DNA of 64,000 nt, taken from positions 3,134,501 through 3,198,500 of the forward strand of contig NZ_CP139089.1 of the NCBI RefSeq assembly GCF_038024855.1. Direction: 5' to 3'. This stretch comes from Methylocella tundrae (GTDB lineage Bacteria; Pseudomonadota; Alphaproteobacteria; Rhizobiales; Beijerinckiaceae). The notes beneath the pieces were generated by a model. It saw nothing but the letters and a program-made list of their open reading frames with translations, searched no databases and was not told the DNA's origin. Shown here in pieces: positions 1-11,605 of this stretch (position 1 is its first letter; each line of letters opens with the position of its first letter). A program made the translations under genes and the position numbers.

Positions 1-186
1 GATCCGCTGCTCGCGCAATTGAAGGACGGCGGCCGGCTCGTCACGGTTCAGCGCCTGGCCGATGGCGTCTGCAAAGCCGTACGCTACGACAAGGCAGATG
101 GCGCGACAGGCTATCGCATCTTGTTCGATGCTTCGGCCCCTGTCCTCGACGCGTTTCAGCCGGCGGAAGAATTCACGTTTTCTTGA
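1..186 (+). CDS. pcm: Protein-L-isoaspartate O-methyltransferase, C-terminal end (partial)
   Basis: The frame is open from base 1 and ends with TGA at 184-186, giving the last 61 residues. The text (DPLLAQLKDGGRLVTVQR, then a region ending in FDA..PVLDAF.P) resembles the C-terminal part of Pcm-type SAM methyltransferases: a 'L.pGGRLV' strand followed by a short tail. These enzymes methylate isoaspartyl residues of damaged proteins in the cytoplasm. Pcm directly upstream of a TolC-family gene is a common arrangement in Rhizobiales, which supports the call. The catalytic N-terminal part lies outside the window, so assignment rests on the tail and on context. Confidence 0.7.
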   Translation, partial: DPLLAQLKDGGRLVTVQRLADGVCKAVRYDKADGATGYRILFDASAPVLDAFQPAEEFTFS

Positions 187-333
187 CTCCGAGGACACCC
201 GTTTCGCCGCGGTTCTTCGTGCTAGCTTGGGCGGCGCTTTGGCATGACCAATCAATGGTGCGACCGGCGCACGCCTCGAAGCGAGCCGGCCAGAGCGTGC
301 GCGTAGACATCGCTAAGACAGGGACAAACGAAT

Positions 334-1728
334 TTGCTTTATCTGCCGCATCGCGTCTCTTTGTCTGTGAAGAGGTTCGCCGTCATCCTCGCTGGGGGCT
401 TCGCGCTGGCTTCGCCGGTCGCGGCGGAAACCATGTCGAGCGCGCTTGTTCGCGCCTATGTCGGCAACCCGGATCTCAACCAGCAGCGCGCCGGCGTTCG
501 CGCGCAGGACGAAAACCTGCCGCGAGCCTCCTCACTCGGACGCCCAACCGTCACGGCGGATGGCCAGTTCGGCTATAATTACCTTGATACGACGCAAGGG
601 GGAGTGCGGACTCGCGGAAGCACGCCGCCGACGGCTGTCGGGCTGACCGTCACGCAAAATTTGTTCAACGGCAATCGCACGCAAAACAGCGTCCGGCAGG
701 CGGAATCGAACATTTTCGGCTCGCGCGAAAATCTCCGCACCACCGAGGAGAACGTTCTCCAGAACGGCGCGACAGCCTATATGAACGTGCTGCGCGACAC
801 CGCGATCCTCGATCTGCGCCGCAACAACATCACCGTTCTCGAAGAGCAGCTGCGCCAGACGCGCGATCGCTTCAATGTCGGCGAGGTGACGCGCACCGAC
901 GTCGCCCAGGCTGAATCGAGCCTCGCGAGCTCCCGTTCCGACTATTTCACGGCGCAAGCCAATCTGCAGAACAGCGTCGCAAATTTCCGCCAGATCATCG
1001 GCGTCGAACCGACGCGGCTGGAGCCGGCCCGAACCATCGAAGCTCTGCTGCCGAAAGATATGGGCACGGCCGTCGTTCTCGCGCTGGAAGAGCACCCGGT
1101 GGTACAGGCGGCGCTGCACGCGGTCGACGCCGCCGCCCTGCAGGTCAAGCTGGTCGAGGGCGAGCTTTACCCGACTCTCAACGTTGTCGGCAATGTCCAG
1201 CATCAGACGGATTATATCGGCGTGCGCAACGCCACCTTTTTGAACGGTTCGGTCGTCGGCCAGCTCTCCGTGCCGATCTATGAAGGCGGCGAAGTGTATG
1301 CGCGCGCCCGTCAGGCGAAGGAAACGCTGGCGCAGGCCCGGCTGCAGGCCGATCTGCAACGCGACACTGTGCGGGCCGCCGTCGTATCCGCCTGGGGCTC
1401 GCTCGATTCGGCGAAGGCGGTCATCCAATCGGCGAAAGCTGCGGTCAAGTCCGCCGAGATCGCGCTCGATGGCATCCGCGAGGAGGCGAGGGTTGGGCAG
1501 CGTACGACCTTCGACGTCCTCTTTGCGCAGCAGACCTTGCTCAATACACGCGTCAGCCTCGTCTCCGCTCAGCGCGACAGGGTCGTCGCTTCCTATAATG
1601 TGATGGCGGCCATCGGCCGGCTTTCAGCGGCGAACCTCAGCCTCAACGTCGCGGAATATGATCCGACGGTCCATTTCGAACAGGTCAAGGACAAATGGAT
1701 CGGCCTGCGCACGCCCGATGGCCGCTGA
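334..1728 (+). CDS. tolC: TolC-family outer membrane efflux/secretion protein
   Basis: This is an outer-membrane channel subunit of type I secretion or RND-type efflux, expected to act as a trimer. The protein has 464 residues with a signal peptide ending near residue 31 (ASPVAA-ET) and the duplicated long-helix architecture of the family. The features seen are an early 'ENLPRASSLGRPTV' segment, the coiled region around 'VLQNGATAYMNVLRDTA', and a second repeat around 'GELYPTLNVVGNVQ'. The start is TTG at 334 with AGGGA about 9 bases upstream. GTG at 367 would also leave an intact signal peptide (MKRFAVILAGG). It lies downstream of pcm and upstream of popZ. Its partner transporter is not in the window, so the substrate is unknown. 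Confidence 0.9.
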   Translation: MLYLPHRVSLSVKRFAVILAGGFALASPVAAETMSSALVRAYVGNPDLNQQRAGVRAQDENLPRASSLGRPTVTADGQFGYNYLDTTQGGVRTRGSTPPTAVGLTVTQNLFNGNRTQNSVRQAESNIFGSRENLRTTEENVLQNGATAYMNVLRDTAILDLRRNNITVLEEQLRQTRDRFNVGEVTRTDVAQAESSLASSRSDYFTAQANLQNSVANFRQIIGVEPTRLEPARTIEALLPKDMGTAVVLALEEHPVVQAALHAVDAAALQVKLVEGELYPTLNVVGNVQHQTDYIGVRNATFLNGSVVGQLSVPIYEGGEVYARARQAKETLAQARLQADLQRDTVRAAVVSAWGSLDSAKAVIQSAKAAVKSAEIALDGIREEARVGQRTTFDVLFAQQTLLNTRVSLVSAQRDRVVASYNVMAAIGRLSAANLSLNVAEYDPTVHFEQVKDKWIGLRTPDGR

Positions 1729-1971
1729 GCCAGGGTGATCGCGGGCGCGGCGCGGCTGCGTCTCCATCTCGCGGCGTCGGGCGAGCCTTCCGCCATTATT
1801 CCCCTTATGGCTGTGGACCGTCGATTGTTCGTCTTGCCAGCATGGATGAGCTAAGACTACCTTAACGCGTCGATCCGCCGCGGCGCGGATCATGTGGGGT
1901 TGCCTGTCGCGTGATTGCCTCGATGCGCATCCGTCTGATCGGCGCATTTTCGTTGGAAAGCAGTAGAGGCC

Positions 1972-2508
1972 ATGAGCGCAGCCAATCTTGTTCAAACCTC
2001 CGGCGAGCCGTCCGACGCCAAACCGCGGGAGCCTTCGATGGAGGACATTCTGGCCTCGATCCGGCGCATCATCGCCCAGGATCAAGCGCTTTTCGCTGCT
2101 GAGGACGCCTCGCGGGAGGAGGCGGGCCAAGAAACCGGCTCGGAAGAGGTTAATGACGGCGCCGATTCCGCTGTCTATGGGCTGGCGCAGTCTGTTGCCG
2201 CGCAGGGCCTTGCGGACCATCAGGAGGAGGACCGCGCAAGAGGGGAAGCAGCGGATCCGTCAGAGCCGGGCGCCGATTGGAGCGGAGCTGAAAACGAGCC
2301 GCTGGTTTCAAAAAGAACAGATGATTCCGTCGCGGGAGCATTCAATGCGCTTATCGCCAGCCGCTTCGCGCAAAATTCCGATGCCGTTCTGGCGATGACC
2401 CGCGAAGCTTTGCGCCCCTTGCTGGAGGCCTGGCTCGACGCGCATTTGCCGGCGCTTGTCGAGCGTCTCGTCCGCGCCGAGATCGAACGGATGACAAAGG
2501 GCGACTAA
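1972..2508 (+). CDS. popZ: PopZ-like polar organising protein (DUF2497)
   Basis: A 178-residue protein. Residues 22-35 carry the conserved N-terminal helix SMEDILASIRRIIA. An acidic, low-complexity middle (about 40-125) follows, and then C-terminal helices (about 130-176, with LEAWLDAHLPALVERLVRAE). This three-part layout is that of PopZ/DUF2497: the N-terminal helix recruits client proteins, the acidic linker sets condensate properties, and the C-terminal helices oligomerise at the cell pole, where PopZ anchors ParB-parS and cell-cycle regulators. The gene sits between tolC and valS, a frequent order in Rhizobiales. ATG 1972 follows AGTAGAGG. Function is inferred from family and layout. Confidence 0.85.
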   Translation: MSAANLVQTSGEPSDAKPREPSMEDILASIRRIIAQDQALFAAEDASREEAGQETGSEEVNDGADSAVYGLAQSVAAQGLADHQEEDRARGEAADPSEPGADWSGAENEPLVSKRTDDSVAGAFNALIASRFAQNSDAVLAMTREALRPLLEAWLDAHLPALVERLVRAEIERMTKGD

Positions 2509-2536
2509 ACCCATCGCGAAAAGGCGCGGGTTTTTC
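2508..2536 (+). terminator. Possible rho-independent terminator after popZ
   Basis: An imperfect hairpin starts at the popZ stop: AACC pairs with GGTT and CGCG with CGCG, with a three-base bulge on the left arm and loop AAAAGG. It is followed directly by TTTTTCT. The short stem makes this a modest candidate. Confidence 0.4.
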
Positions 2537-2731
2537 TAACGGGATCATGGGTGGAGCCCAAAAGGGCCGCCTTGCTGAATGACCGTATCGCTTACTTTTC
2601 TTTCCGGGCGAGCCGCAAGCGGCGCGGACTTGCCTTTTGCCCTGCCTTTTGCGATCGCTTGACCTAATCCGCATGGCAAGACCTGCGCCGCGGCGCTGCG
2701 CGCGCGGTCCAGACGAACAGAAAATGATTCA

Positions 2732-5440
<2,709 letters not shown>

Positions 5441-5471
5441 ACCCGCCGCTTTCACACGCTCTTTTTTCGGC

Positions 5472-6788
5472 CTATCCCTGCAAAAATGGCAATGAAACGC
5501 CAAACGTCTGCAGCAGAAGAATCGTATTGAGGAACAGCACCACCGCGGCGCCGACGACGGCGCCGGCGCGCGTCATGGGGCCGTTGACGAAAGCTCCCAT
5601 GATGTCGCGGCGCTGCGTGAAATAAAGCAGCGCGATCATCGGGAGCGGCAGCGCAATGCTGAGCACGACCTGACTGACGACAAGGGCGTTGGTGGCGTTG
5701 ACCCCGAGCGCAACGACGATAAAGGCCGGGATGATGGTGACGAGCCGCCGCAGCCAGACTGGAATTCTGAAGCCGACGAAACCCTGCATGATCATTTGAC
5801 CCGCGAGGGTTCCGACCGTCGAACTCGATATGCCGGACGCGAGGAGCGAGATCAGAAAGACTGTCGCGGCTCCCGCGCCAAGAATCGGGGTCAATGTATG
5901 ATATGCGGTCTCGATCTCGGCGACGCCGCTGTGGCCCGCGTGAAAGGCGGCGGCGGCCATCATCACCATGGCCATATTGATGGCGCCGGCGATCGCCAGC
6001 GCGACGATGACCTCCCGGTTGGAATAGCCCAGCAGCTTGCGCCTGTCGCCGTCGTCGCGCGCAATCGTGCGGGCCTGCGTCAGGCCTGAGTGCAGATAGA
6101 TCGCATGAGGCATGACGGTCGCGCCGATGATGCCGACGGCGATCGTCACCGCGGCCGCGTCCTGCAGTTGGGGCGTCACTAAGGAAAAAGCCGCCGAGGC
6201 CCAGTCGACGGGGGCGATGAATAATTCGATCACATAACAAAGCCCGATCATCGCGACCAGCGCGCCGATGACCAGTTCGAGCGGCCTGAAACCGCGCCGG
6301 TCGAGGGTCAAAATACCATAGGTCACGATCGCGGTGACAACCATTCCCCAGATCAGCGGCAAGTTGAAGAGGAGCGAAAGCCCGATCGCGCCGCCGAGGA
6401 ATTCGGCAAGGTCGGTCGCCATCGCGGCGATTTCACTGACGACCCACATGACCCAAACCAGCGGGCGCGGCAATTCGTCGCGGCACATCTCCGCGAGATT
6501 CCGGCCCGTCACGATGCCCAGTTTCGCCGACAGGGCCTGAAACAGCATTGCAATGAGGTTGGCGAGCAAGACCACCCAAAGGAGGCTGTAGCCATATCTG
6601 GCGCCCGCCTGGATATTGGTCGCAAAATTGCCGGGGTCCATATAGGCGATCGAGGCGATGACCGCTGGTCCAACCATCGGAATGAATGCGCGAAATCCAC
6701 TCCGGCGCCCGTCGAGAACCTCGCGGATCGCGCGCTGGATTTGGGTCGGGTGAGCGACGATTCCGCCGCGCTCTGCGATATCCGTCAT
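5472..6788 (-). CDS. mntH: NRAMP-family Mn(II)/Fe(II) transporter
   Basis: Proton-coupled divalent metal importer of the inner membrane. The 438-residue protein shows the two family-defining metal-binding motifs: DPGN at residues 51-54 (first helix) and MPH at 226-228 (sixth helix, followed by AIYLHSGLTQAR). There are about eleven hydrophobic segments. It is convergent with valS and divergent from the mntR gene. Its promoter (6874-6903) overlaps a perfect inverted repeat that looks like an MntR operator. This fits manganese-repressed expression, which is inferred. Both metal-ligand motifs are intact. Confidence 0.96.
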   Translation of the reverse strand: MTDIAERGGIVAHPTQIQRAIREVLDGRRSGFRAFIPMVGPAVIASIAYMDPGNFATNIQAGARYGYSLLWVVLLANLIAMLFQALSAKLGIVTGRNLAEMCRDELPRPLVWVMWVVSEIAAMATDLAEFLGGAIGLSLLFNLPLIWGMVVTAIVTYGILTLDRRGFRPLELVIGALVAMIGLCYVIELFIAPVDWASAAFSLVTPQLQDAAAVTIAVGIIGATVMPHAIYLHSGLTQARTIARDDGDRRKLLGYSNREVIVALAIAGAINMAMVMMAAAAFHAGHSGVAEIETAYHTLTPILGAGAATVFLISLLASGISSSTVGTLAGQMIMQGFVGFRIPVWLRRLVTIIPAFIVVALGVNATNALVVSQVVLSIALPLPMIALLYFTQRRDIMGAFVNGPMTRAGAVVGAAVVLFLNTILLLQTFGVSLPFLQG

Positions 6789-6873
6789 TCGGCTTTCCTG
6801 CGGTCGAAGCTGGCGACGCCACGCTACGGCATGAGTTCGGGAGACCTTGCTGGCGATCTGCTATTGATGCTGC

Positions 6874-6903
6874 ATAATGTAGCCGTGGCTACGGATTAGT
6901 CAA
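6874..6903 (-). promoter_or_regulatory. mntH promoter
   Basis: On the minus strand TTGACT (6898-6903) is followed after 18 bases by CATTAT (6874-6879). The site is about 85 bases upstream of the mntH ATG. The MntR-type palindrome lies inside the spacer, the classic position for a repressor that blocks RNA polymerase. Confidence 0.6.
6879..6892. promoter_or_regulatory. Candidate MntR operator
   Basis: GTAGCC-GT-GGCTAC is a perfect 6+6 inverted repeat with a 2-base centre. Its TAGC-N4-GCTA core has the same spacing as the MntR box known from Escherichia coli mntH (TAGC-N4-GCTA). It sits between the -35 and -10 elements of mntH and faces a mntR gene 210 bases away. Binding is inferred. Confidence 0.65.
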
Positions 6904-7101
6904 TGGCGCTCGCCAGCGCCTCCCTGCGATCAAGGGCGGCTTGGAGTTGCGACAATTCAGGATCGTTAGGCTAAAACAAGAAGGACTGACGCCTTATGTC
7001 GAATAGCTGACGGGGACGGCGACGGGCGAAAGCGGCGGCCGGAAGGGCTGAAACGCGTGATCGCAAAGAGCGCCAGATCGCAGGCCGGAGGGAAGCCGAA
7101 G

Positions 7102-7554
7102 ATGACGATGAAGCATCAAGAGCCTCATGCCTGCGCGGCTGAACTCCCGGCCGAGGCGGAGCAGGCGCTTCGCTTCGAAAAGGCGCGCTCGGCGCAAGCC
7201 GGCGCCGTTCTCGAAGACTACGTCGAATTGATCGATGACCTTCTGACGAACGGCGGCGAGGCGCGTCCGACCGACATCGCGCGCAGGCTCGGCGTTTCAC
7301 ACGCGACGGCGATCAAAAGCATCGCGCGGCTGAAACGGGAAGGGCTTGCAACGTCGAAGCTTTATCGCGGCGTTTTTTTGACGCCCGAGGGCCGGGCGCT
7401 CGCCGCGCGCGTGCGCGCGAGACACCGGCTTGTCGTCGATTTGCTGGTCGCCGTCGGCGTGCCGCTGCATTGCGCGGAACTCGACGCCGAAGGCATCGAG
7501 CATCACGTGTCCGACGTCGCGCTGGACGCCTTCTCACGTTTTCTCAAGCGGTAA
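7102..7554 (+). CDS. mntR: Manganese-responsive regulator MntR (DtxR family)
   Basis: A DtxR/MntR-type repressor of about 150 residues. A winged helix lies at about 54-84 (ARPTDIARRLGVSHATAIKS, then the wing), and the dimerisation/metal region follows (ARHRLVVDLLVAVGVP at 106-121 and DAEGIEHHVS at 128-137), with the His and Glu residues that bind Mn(II) in the family. There is no SH3-like third domain, as expected for MntR rather than DtxR/IdeR. I place the start at ATG 7102 because GGAGGG lies 9 bases upstream; a GTG at 7057 would add 15 residues and also has a purine-rich site before it. Divergent mntH is the likely target. Confidence 0.9.
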   Translation: MTMKHQEPHACAAELPAEAEQALRFEKARSAQAGAVLEDYVELIDDLLTNGGEARPTDIARRLGVSHATAIKSIARLKREGLATSKLYRGVFLTPEGRALAARVRARHRLVVDLLVAVGVPLHCAELDAEGIEHHVSDVALDAFSRFLKR

Positions 7555-8321
7555 CGCAAATCCTCAATCGGTAACGAGAAATTTGAATGCGCCGCGGGCG
7601 GTTCGCCATAAAGCGAACGCGATTGAGATGCACTTCGCCGGAGGTTGATCGGTGTGGTCTGCGGGAGCTGGCGCTCTTCGCAGATCATGTTTTTTGCGGC
7701 TGGTGATCGCCGCAAAAGGCATGGCTGGCGGCGGTTGGTCCTCGACGTGGCGAATGTCCTGATCTGGCACGATTATCTGTGCTTTTTTTGACACATGCGG
7801 AGATAACTTAACCTCAACTTGACGCGGCAAGAAGAAGATCACTTTTCAGCCCCATTCAACTGGGTAATTGTGGTTCAAGTAAACATATCCTCGACGGCGC
7901 CTGCGCGAGTCGGACGAATGGCGTCATACAATTCGACGCCCGCCTGCTCACACGGCATTCCCTTCCAATCGAGAGCTGTTTTTCGCCAGATCATGCAGGG
8001 CGGCATCTATGAGCGCGCGCGTTGTCAAAGAGGTTATGTCTTCCAGACGTCGTGTGACGAACGTCACCTCGCGCGCGCCGCTTGAGGCGTATCTCTTCGC
8101 GGGCGCTGGAGACGATCGCGCTGCACGGCTTCTGCGAAACGATCAGAATTTTATGACAAATGAAGCGATTAGCCACCATCTGGGTGATGCGCGGTTGATC
8201 GACCGCAAATTATTTTGGAACGGGCGCGACCAAAATGGGTTTTTGCGCGTTATGGGTCCATACGCAGTTTTTTGGCCCTGCAGCGACCGGAGCAATGACT
8301 CCTGGCGCTCGGAATTTGCCC
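7555..8321. other. Long intergenic region mntR-exoR
   Basis: No convincing gene is present: open frames here are short and their products have no protein-like pattern. Features seen are a 14-base near-direct repeat at the mntR end (CTCAAGCGGTAACG at 7543 and CTCAATCGGTAACG at 7563), and a perfect 9-bp inverted repeat, TTTTGCGGC / GCCGCAAAA (7692-7717, 8-base loop). Patches richer in A+T around 7780-7880 and 8145-8230 may hold the exoR promoter. I could not place a clear -35/-10 pair. Confidence 0.5.
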
Positions 8322-9164
8322 ATGTCTATGAGGTTTAGTCGCCTTGGAGCTTTGGCTCTGTTCGGACTGGCTGCGAGCATGCCGGTTACGAATATCCGCG
8401 CCCTGGAAGGGGCCGACAGCGCCGCCGCGGGCGATAAATCGATCGTGTCGCAGGCCTATAAGACGCCGCGCGCCGCCTTGCTCGCGGGCCTTCAGGACTT
8501 TCGTTCGGGCGCGGCCGACTCGGCGATCGCCGCCTTGAAATATGCCGCCGCCGGCGGCGAGGCATTGGCGCAATGGAAGCTTGCGACCATTTACGCGGCT
8601 GGGGACGGCGTTCCACACGATGACGTCAAGGCCTATGAGTATTTCTCACAGATCATCCATGGCTACGATGAGGATGATCCGAACTGGCGTGACAAGTCTG
8701 TCGTTTCGAACGCCTTCGTCGCGATCGGAACCTATAGCCTGAACGGCATAGCCGACACTAAAGTGCGCCCGGATCCGGCGCGCGCGCTCGACATGTTCAA
8801 ATATGCGGCCACGAACTTCGGCGACGCGACGGCCCAATATAGCCTCGCGAGAATGTATCTTGACGGCGTTGGCGGCGATAAGGATGTCCGGCAAGGTTTG
8901 CGCTGGCTTTATCTCGCCGCGGACAAGGGCCATGTGCAGGCCCAGGCTCTGCTCGGGCAGATGCTCTTCTCCGGGCAGGAGGGGTTGCGTCCGCAGCGCG
9001 CGCGCGCCCTCATGTGGCTGACATTGGCGCGCGAAGCCGCGATGGACGCGAAGAAGGATCAATGGATCATCGACGTCTACGACAAGGCGATGGCTAGTGC
9101 GAGCGAAAGCGAACGCCGCGTTGCGCTCTCCTATCTCGAAGATCATCTGAAACGGCGGAATTGA
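8322..9164 (+). CDS. exoR: ExoR-like periplasmic Sel1-repeat regulator
   Basis: A 280-residue protein beginning MSMRFSRLGALALFGLAAS, a signal peptide, followed by Sel1/TPR-like repeats (for example GEALAQWKLATIYAAGDGV, then FGDATAQYSLARMYLDGVGG, then KGHVQAQALLGQMLFSGQ). The pattern and the ending (RRVALSYLEDHLK) match rhizobial ExoR, a periplasmic protein that holds the ExoS sensor kinase inactive and so controls exopolysaccharide and motility genes. exoS and chvI are not in the window. The open frame extends upstream to 8235, but ATG 8322 or 8328 gives a clean signal peptide. The family is clear; the regulatory role is inferred from rhizobial homologues. Confidence 0.8.
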   Translation: MSMRFSRLGALALFGLAASMPVTNIRALEGADSAAAGDKSIVSQAYKTPRAALLAGLQDFRSGAADSAIAALKYAAAGGEALAQWKLATIYAAGDGVPHDDVKAYEYFSQIIHGYDEDDPNWRDKSVVSNAFVAIGTYSLNGIADTKVRPDPARALDMFKYAATNFGDATAQYSLARMYLDGVGGDKDVRQGLRWLYLAADKGHVQAQALLGQMLFSGQEGLRPQRARALMWLTLAREAAMDAKKDQWIIDVYDKAMASASESERRVALSYLEDHLKRRN

Positions 9165-9239
9165 TTGCGGGGAGAGACGCCGGCTAAGTTCGCATGGCTT
9201 GCTCATCGAGCCTAAGCCGCGCGGGCTGGGAGCAGCGCG

Positions 9240-9671
9240 ATGCTTGCGGGGCAATTGGCGCTCACCGTCGCGGCGCTCTTCACGGGCGCCGCCATTTACA
9301 TCAATCTCGTCGAGCAGCCGGCGCGTCTTGGGCTCGATGATAGATCGCTGCTGCAGCAATGGAAGCCGGCCTATGAGCGCGGCTTCAGGATGCAGGCTTC
9401 GCTGGCGCTTGCTGGCGGCGTGCTGGGCTTGATCGCGGCCTATGAGCTACGCGACTGGCGCTGGGCGCCGGGCGCTGTCGTCCTCCTCTGCAACTGGCCC
9501 TTCACCATGCTCGTCATCATGCCAACCAATCGCCGTCTCGAAGCGACCGAACCGCAGAACGCGGGCTTGGAGAGCCGGGAGTTGATCCTGAGATGGGGTA
9601 AGCTGCACGCGGTTCGCAGCGGCCTCGGCGGCTTGGCCACTCTGGCGTTCCTATGGGCCTCAGTAAGATGA
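9240..9671 (+). CDS. DUF1772-like small membrane protein
   Basis: A 143-residue protein with about four hydrophobic segments. Residues such as AAIYINLVEQPAR near the N-terminus and WPFTMLVIMPTNRRLEA in the middle are typical of the DUF1772/anthrone-oxygenase-like membrane family. No catalytic role is established for bacterial members. It lies 75 bases after exoR on the same strand and may be co-transcribed. The ATG at 9240 follows GGGAGCAGCG. The family call is fairly safe and the function is unknown. Confidence 0.7.
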   Translation: MLAGQLALTVAALFTGAAIYINLVEQPARLGLDDRSLLQQWKPAYERGFRMQASLALAGGVLGLIAAYELRDWRWAPGAVVLLCNWPFTMLVIMPTNRRLEATEPQNAGLESRELILRWGKLHAVRSGLGGLATLAFLWASVR

Positions 9672-9859
9672 TCGCGCCCCGTTAAGCTTTGGACGAGATG
9701 CTGAACGAATCAGCGACGAATCGGCGACAGCGCATCGTTTCACCTCCTGTTCGCGCTATATCTAGCGAAACCCTCGTCGTCGTGGGATAGAGGGGCGCGG
9801 GCGGACCGCTCGCCGCTTCCTCATTTTTAATTTTTTGCGTCATTTTGAGCCGGCTTATG

Positions 9860-10660
9860 ACGATCGGACAGATAAGGGTCGGCGTTGGCGGCTGGAGCTT
9901 CGCGCCCTGGCGAGAGAGCTTCTATCCGAAAGGCCTGCCGCAACGGCAAGAACTCGATTTCGCCAGCCGCAAACTGACGTCCATAGAGATCAACGCGACG
10001 TTCTACCGGACGCAGACGCCGGAGAGTTTCCGCCGCTGGGCGTCGGAGACCCCCGATGATTTTGTTTTTTCGGTCAAGGCACATCGGCTGACGACGCACC
10101 GCAAGCTGCTCGCCGAAAGCAAGCCCGCGATCGATCATTTTCTGTCGAGCGGCCTCTTGCAGCTCGGCGGAAAGCTGGGGCCGATTGTCTGGCAATTCGC
10201 GCCAACCAAGAAATTTGAAGCCGATGATTTCGCCGCCTTTCTCGAGCTTCTTCCAGGGCAGTTGGACGGGCTGCGGCTGCGCCATGTTCTCGAGGTGCGG
10301 CACGAAAGCTTTTGCGTTGAACCGTTCGTCTCTCTCGCGCGCCATCACCAGGTCGCGATTTGCCTCGCTCAGTCCGACACATATCCGCTGATTGCGGATC
10401 TCAGCGCTGATTTCGTGTACGCCCGGCTACAGAAAAGCTCAGCCGCTTATGCCGCGGGCTATTGTCCGAGTGAAATCGACATATGGTCCGGTCGCGCCAG
10501 GCAATGGGCGAAAGGCGAGCAACCACAGGATTTGCCCTATGTGAGCGGCGCACCGGAGAAAAAGCGCGCCGCGCGCGACGTCTTCGTCTATTTCATCAGC
10601 GGCGCCAAAGAGAAAAACCCGGCCGCCGCATGCGCCCTGATCGAGCGGCTTAAGGCATGA
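9860..10660 (+). CDS. DUF72 (YecE-like) TIM-barrel protein
   Basis: About 266 residues. The N-terminus has the DUF72 signature: IRVGVGGWSFAPWRESFYP, then IEINATFYRTQTPESFRRWA, then FVFSVKAHRLTTH. Further on are FEVRHESF-type and PYVSGAPEKK segments. The fold is a TIM barrel and the biochemical role is unknown. The frame opens with TTG at 9845, but ATG 9860 (MTIGQIRVG) fits the family start better. Two genes precede it on the same strand. The 3' flank (10657-10680) holds a decayed half of an intergenic palindrome. Confidence 0.85.
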   Translation, partial: TIGQIRVGVGGWSFAPWRESFYPKGLPQRQELDFASRKLTSIEINATFYRTQTPESFRRWASETPDDFVFSVKAHRLTTHRKLLAESKPAIDHFLSSGLLQLGGKLGPIVWQFAPTKKFEADDFAAFLELLPGQLDGLRLRHVLEVRHESFCVEPFVSLARHHQVAICLAQSDTYPLIADLSADFVYARLQKSSAAYAAGYCPSEIDIWSGRARQWAKGEQPQDLPYVSGAPEKKRAARDVFVYFISGAKEKNPAAACALIERLKA

Positions 10661-10726
10661 CGCCGAAAAGCGGGACGCGCCTTGGGGCGCCATCCCATCA
10701 CGCACAAACCATCTCTGGCCGATAAG

Positions 10727-11503
10727 TCACGCCAGTTCGATTCGAACCGGCACGTGATCGGAGGGTTTGTCGTCGCCGCGCAGCGCCTTGTCGATAGTTG
10801 TTTTGACGAGGCGATCGGCGGCCTGCGGCGACAACAGAAGATGATCGATGCAAATGCCTTTGTTGCGCTGCCAGGCCCCGGCTTGATAATCCCAGAAAGT
10901 ATAGAGTCCCGCATCGTCCGTGGTGGCGCGCAAGGCGTCGGTCAGGCCAAGGTTCACGAGCGTGCGAAAACGCGCGCGCGTCTGCGGCAGAAACAGCGCG
11001 TCGTTGATCCAGGCGGCGGGGTCGGCGCAGTCGCGCGCGGCCGGGATGACATTATAGTCGCCAGCAAGGATCAGCGGTTCTTCGAGCGTCAAAAGCGTTT
11101 TCGCATGAGCGATGAGGCGGTCCATCCAGGCGAGCTTATAGGCGTATTTGTCGGTGTCCGGCGGATTGCCGTTCGGCAAATAGATCGACGCAACGCGGAC
11201 GGCCCCGCCATCGTGAGGCACGATCGCTTCGATGTAGCGCGCATGCTCGTCGGCAGGATCGCCGGGCAGGCCGCGCGTCACCTCGATCGGCGCCTTCGAC
11301 AGAATGGCGACACCGTTAAAGCCCTTCTGGCCGTGAACCGCGGCGTTGTAGCCGGCCGCCTCGATCTCTTGCCAGGGAAAGGCTTCGTCGACGCATTTCA
11401 GCTCCTGAAGGCAGAGCACGTCGGGCGACGCCTCGCGCAGATAGCGCAGGAGATGCTCGGTCCTCTGCCGCACCGAATTGACGTTCCAGGTGGCGATTTG
11501 CAC
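10727..11503 (-). CDS. xthA: Exodeoxyribonuclease III
   Basis: AP endonuclease and 3'-5' exonuclease of base-excision repair. The 258-residue protein has all family catalytic motifs: N7 in TWNVNS, E33 in LQELK, D148 and N150 in GDYNV, D219-H220 in IDHLLLS, and H249 in SDHVPV. Length is normal. ATG 11503 begins MQIATWNVNS, the standard start. It is on the same strand as the upstream beta-lactamase, 102 bases away, so a shared transcript is possible but not shown. Confidence 0.96.
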   Translation of the reverse strand: MQIATWNVNSVRQRTEHLLRYLREASPDVLCLQELKCVDEAFPWQEIEAAGYNAAVHGQKGFNGVAILSKAPIEVTRGLPGDPADEHARYIEAIVPHDGGAVRVASIYLPNGNPPDTDKYAYKLAWMDRLIAHAKTLLTLEEPLILAGDYNVIPAARDCADPAAWINDALFLPQTRARFRTLVNLGLTDALRATTDDAGLYTFWDYQAGAWQRNKGICIDHLLLSPQAADRLVKTTIDKALRGDDKPSDHVPVRIELA

Positions 11504-11605
11504 GCAGGTCCTCGCGGGGAATTCACATCGGCTAAATCAGGCCGATGATTGAATGCTGAAGCAGATAACGTCCTACTACAGAAAACGAGATAGGAGGCTG
11601 CCAAT

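Noticed and set aside
7543..7576. Direct repeat as a possible CRISPR or att site
   Set aside because: Only two imperfect copies of 14 bases, one inside the mntR stop region; no array, integrase or tRNA is present.
8009..8338. A 109-codon plus-strand frame before exoR
   Set aside because: It overlaps the exoR signal peptide, has no ribosome-binding site and no recognisable domain.
10730..10752. GTTCGATTCGAACC stretch resembling a tRNA T-loop
   Set aside because: It is the coding end of xthA (VRIELA), and no acceptor or anticodon arms can be folded around it.
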